DNA of 7,006 nt from an uncultured Anaerolineaceae bacterium (GTDB taxonomy: Bacteria > Chloroflexota > Anaerolineae > Anaerolineales > Anaerolineaceae), in NCBI GenBank assembly GCA_937894825.1, contig CALCQT010000407.1:1-7006 (forward strand), written 5' to 3'. Under the pieces are notes generated by a model. The model was not told the origin of the DNA, searched no databases, and saw only the letters and a program-made list of their open reading frames with translations. The position numbers were made by a program, and so were the translations under genes. Positions 4,481 through 7,006 of this stretch are shown piece by piece (the stretch's first letter is position 1; the number at the start of each line of letters is the position of its first letter).

Positions 4481-6904
4481 TTGGATAAAAAAACATTAAC
4501 CATGCTTGAATTTCCGCGGGTGGTCGACCGGCTGGCGCACTATGCTTCCTTCAGTGCTTCGGAAACCATTGCCCGTGATCTGCATCCGTTCACCGATGCG
4601 GATGTGGTGAAGTATCGCCTTGAATTGACGACGGAGGCCCGCCGTCTGCTGAGCATCAACGACTCCATCCGTATCGGCGGCTGTACCGATCTGCGTCCCT
4701 ATTTGGACATTGCGGAAAAAGCCGGGACGCTGGATGCGAAAGCTTTCTGCGAAATTGCTTACACCCTTTCGGTCGCGCGGGACATTCACCGGTCGCTGAT
4801 GCATCATGCGGCGGAATACCCGAAACTGGCGGCCATTGCGGAAGCGCTGTTGCCGCCGCCGGGAATTATCGAAAAAATCAACAACACGGTGACAGAAAGC
4901 GGCGAGGTGCTGGACAGTGCCTCTGAAAAATTGGGTACGATCCGCCGTGAGATCCGCAATTCTTACAGCCGGCTGCTGGGAAGGCTGGAAAAAATCCTGA
5001 AGGATGCCCGTTATCAGCCGATGCTGCAGGAAGCGATCATCACCCAACGGAACGGCCGCTATGTGATCCCGCTGAAAGCGGAGTATAAAAATCAGCTGAA
5101 ATCGATCATTCATGACCAATCTTCCAGCGGCGCGACGATCTTTGTGGAACCGCTGGCGACCGTCGAACTGAATAACGCCTATCATGAGTTGCAGCTCGCC
5201 GAACGAAACGAGATTTTGCGCATTTTTCGCCTTCTAACCGAAAGCATCAGTGAATTCACTCCAACCATCCGCAACGTTGTTGAAGCGTTGGCCGAGGTTG
5301 ATTTTGCGCTGATGTGCGGGAAATATGCTGATGATCTGCACGCCTGTGAGCCCATGCTGGTTCCGCCGGACCGGAAGACGCAGACCCCGGTGATGAAGTT
5401 TTATGAGGCGCGCCATCCATTACTCCCTGCGGAAGCGGTGGTTCCGATCGAGGTTGTGCTGGATGAAAAAACCTTTACGGTCGTCATCACCGGTCCGAAC
5501 ACCGGCGGTAAAACCGTCTCTCTGAAAACGATCGGCTTGATGGTGCTTATGGCACAATGCGGATTGCACATTCCGGCCCAATCGGGCTCTCAGTTCAGCC
5601 TGTATCAGAATGTGTTTGCCGATATCGGAGACGAACAGTCGATTGAGCAGTCGCTTTCCACTTTTTCCGGGCATATCACGAATATCATCCGCATTTTGAA
5701 TTTCTCAACTTCAAAAACGCTGGTGCTGCTGGATGAATTGGGCTCCGGCACCGATCCACAGGAAGGGTCCGCCCTGGCGCGTGCGATTTTGGATTATATG
5801 GTGCGGAAACGGATCCCTTCATTTGTGGCCACGCACTATTCGGAATTGAAAGCCTTTGCCCATACTACCGAAGGCGTCGCCAATGCCTCGATGGAATTCA
5901 ACCTGAAAACGCTGCGTCCGACCTATCGGCTCAGCATCGGGTTGCCGGGCAGATCGAACGCGCTGTTGATTGCCGAACGGCTGGGGCTGCCGAAGGAGAT
6001 TCTGGAATTGGCGCGCAGCACGATTGATCCTGAGGACCTGAAGACCGAATCATTATTGGATGAGATCCACCGCCAGCATGACGCGGCCCGCAAAGCCCGC
6101 TCCCAGGCCGATCGTATGCGCAGTTTGGCAGAGAACAGTCAACGCGAATACCAGAAAAAATTGGAAACGATTGAGCAGGAACGGGAAAAAATTCTGGCGG
6201 CGGCGCATGCCGAAGCGGAAAAAGAGATCGAAGCGCTGAAGGAAGATGTCGTCCGTTTACGGAAGGAATATTCCCGCGCCAGGCTGCCGCTGACCGCTGT
6301 GACGGAATTGGAAACGGGTGTAAAAAAGAACGAGGCGGCTACCCAGACGCTTGAAACAAAAATTGCTAAAAGCACCAGAAAGCCGCTGCAGGATCTGGCT
6401 TTGAAGCCGCTGAAAGCGGGCGACAAAGTTCGTGTCCGCGCCCTCGGCACCGAAAGTCCGGCGGTGGTGACCGCGATCGAAAAAGGGGAGGCTGAGATAC
6501 AGCTCGGCAGCCTGCGCATGCGCGTTCCGTTGAAGGATTTGATCCGCCGGACGGACGCGGATTCGGAAGAACCGCAGCCGGAGATTAAACGCCGTGAGCC
6601 GGAAGGCGGCAGAAAAGCAGCCGGCTCCGCCGCTGAGAGCGCGATTTTTCACCCGTCCCCGGGTGTGGAGCTCGATTTGCGCGGAATGAATTCGGAGGAA
6701 GTGACCGATCTGCTCGATAAATACCTGGATGACGCGCTGCTTTCCGGGCTGCCCTTTGTGCGTATCATTCACGGAAAGGGAACCGGAAAATTGCGACAGG
6801 TTGCGCGCGGCATTCTTTTGGACTCCCCGCATGTGAAATATATCGAAACCGGGCAGGAAAAAGAGGGCGGCGAAGGGGTCACGATTGCCCACATGAAAGG
6901 GTAG
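4481..6904 (+). CDS. mutS2: Endonuclease MutS2 with C-terminal Smr domain
   Basis: MutS2 is a MutS-like ATPase linked to control of recombination and, in Bacillus subtilis, to rescue of collided ribosomes; it lacks the mismatch-recognition domain of MutS. From the TTG the protein has 807 residues, close to the usual 780-800. The N-terminal part opens with MDKKTLTMLEFPRVVDRLA. The core and clamp region includes ITQRNGRYVIPLKAEYK and SSSGATIFVEP. Walker A is GPNTGGKT (338-345), Walker B is LVLLDELGSGTDP with D418 and E419, and ATHYSELK follows. A long charged coiled coil spans about 525-603. A KOW-like segment starts near 645 (KAGDKVRVRA). The Smr nuclease domain has LDLRG (731-735) and HGKGTGKLR starting at 764. 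All key motifs are intact. An ATG at 4415 would add 22 residues overlapping miaB and is not favoured. The 23-nt gap after miaB suggests cotranscription. Confidence 0.93.
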   Translation: MDKKTLTMLEFPRVVDRLAHYASFSASETIARDLHPFTDADVVKYRLELTTEARRLLSINDSIRIGGCTDLRPYLDIAEKAGTLDAKAFCEIAYTLSVARDIHRSLMHHAAEYPKLAAIAEALLPPPGIIEKINNTVTESGEVLDSASEKLGTIRREIRNSYSRLLGRLEKILKDARYQPMLQEAIITQRNGRYVIPLKAEYKNQLKSIIHDQSSSGATIFVEPLATVELNNAYHELQLAERNEILRIFRLLTESISEFTPTIRNVVEALAEVDFALMCGKYADDLHACEPMLVPPDRKTQTPVMKFYEARHPLLPAEAVVPIEVVLDEKTFTVVITGPNTGGKTVSLKTIGLMVLMAQCGLHIPAQSGSQFSLYQNVFADIGDEQSIEQSLSTFSGHITNIIRILNFSTSKTLVLLDELGSGTDPQEGSALARAILDYMVRKRIPSFVATHYSELKAFAHTTEGVANASMEFNLKTLRPTYRLSIGLPGRSNALLIAERLGLPKEILELARSTIDPEDLKTESLLDEIHRQHDAARKARSQADRMRSLAENSQREYQKKLETIEQEREKILAAAHAEAEKEIEALKEDVVRLRKEYSRARLPLTAVTELETGVKKNEAATQTLETKIAKSTRKPLQDLALKPLKAGDKVRVRALGTESPAVVTAIEKGEAEIQLGSLRMRVPLKDLIRRTDADSEEPQPEIKRREPEGGRKAAGSAAESAIFHPSPGVELDLRGMNSEEVTDLLDKYLDDALLSGLPFVRIIHGKGTGKLRQVARGILLDSPHVKYIETGQEKEGGEGVTIAHMKG

Positions 6905-6907
6905 CCA

Positions 6908-7006
6908 ATGCCGGTTGGAAAAAGAATCCGTTTGTGGATAAGTCTGGGCGCGTTGGGGATTGCGGTCATGGCGGCCGGGTGCGGCACGATCCGGATCCAG
7001 ACTTAT
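6908..7006 (+). CDS. Putative lipoprotein, N-terminal 33 residues (partial)
   Basis: The ATG lies 3 nt after the mutS2 stop and the frame stays open to the right edge. The N-terminus looks like a lipoprotein signal peptide: a basic start (MPVGKRIR), a hydrophobic stretch (LWISLGALGIAVM), and a lipobox AAGC with the modifiable cysteine at residue 25. The product would be exported and lipid-anchored at the outer face of the cytoplasmic membrane. AAAGGG within the last mutS2 codons sits about 6 nt before the ATG and could serve as ribosome binding site. Too little is visible to assign a function. The close spacing suggests cotranscription with mutS2. Confidence 0.65.
   Translation, partial: MPVGKRIRLWISLGALGIAVMAAGCGTIRIQTY

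Overview
The window most likely comes from a member of the phylum Chloroflexota, perhaps an Anaerolineae-type bacterium. The main reason is the MiaB protein, whose wording (TEGCQMNVADSQR near the start, LLGQIVDRYG, IEVPAQAGND) matches my memory of Chloroflexota MiaB rather than the proteobacterial or Bacillus form. The double-GAF, HDGVIQ-type histidine kinase fits as well. This is recognition from memory; no search was run.

Layout. Bases 1-231 hold the 5' end of radA on the minus strand. Bases 232-676 form a divergent intergenic region, most of which (about 265-622) is an elaborate nested palindromic element. From 677 to the right edge every gene is on the plus strand and tightly packed: a double-GAF sensor histidine kinase broken by an internal deletion and frameshift (677-2306), a class I SAM methyltransferase overlapping it by 4 nt (2303-3070), miaB for tRNA methylthiolation (3135-4457), mutS2 (start reassigned to a TTG at 4481, ending at 6904), and the first 33 codons of a lipoprotein gene (6908 onward). 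The largest gap inside this run is 64 nt and no convincing terminator is seen, so one long transcription unit is plausible.

How the genes relate. RadA and MutS2 both act on recombination intermediates (MutS2 is also linked to stalled ribosomes), and MiaB acts on tRNA. The shared theme is housekeeping information processing, not a specialised pathway. The kinase has no response regulator beside it in this window.

Most noteworthy. (1) The palindromic element contains two inverted copies of a REP-like unit, each with its own hairpin, enclosed by terminal repeats whose 8-bp core is inverted while the flanks are direct. (2) The kinase lost roughly 70 bp from its dimerisation/phosphotransfer helical hairpin just after the catalytic His. 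(3) Both divergent genes carry a TANNNT box 6-9 nt from the ATG and no Shine-Dalgarno sequence, suggesting leaderless transcripts. I see no strong evidence of a wholly new multi-gene system here.
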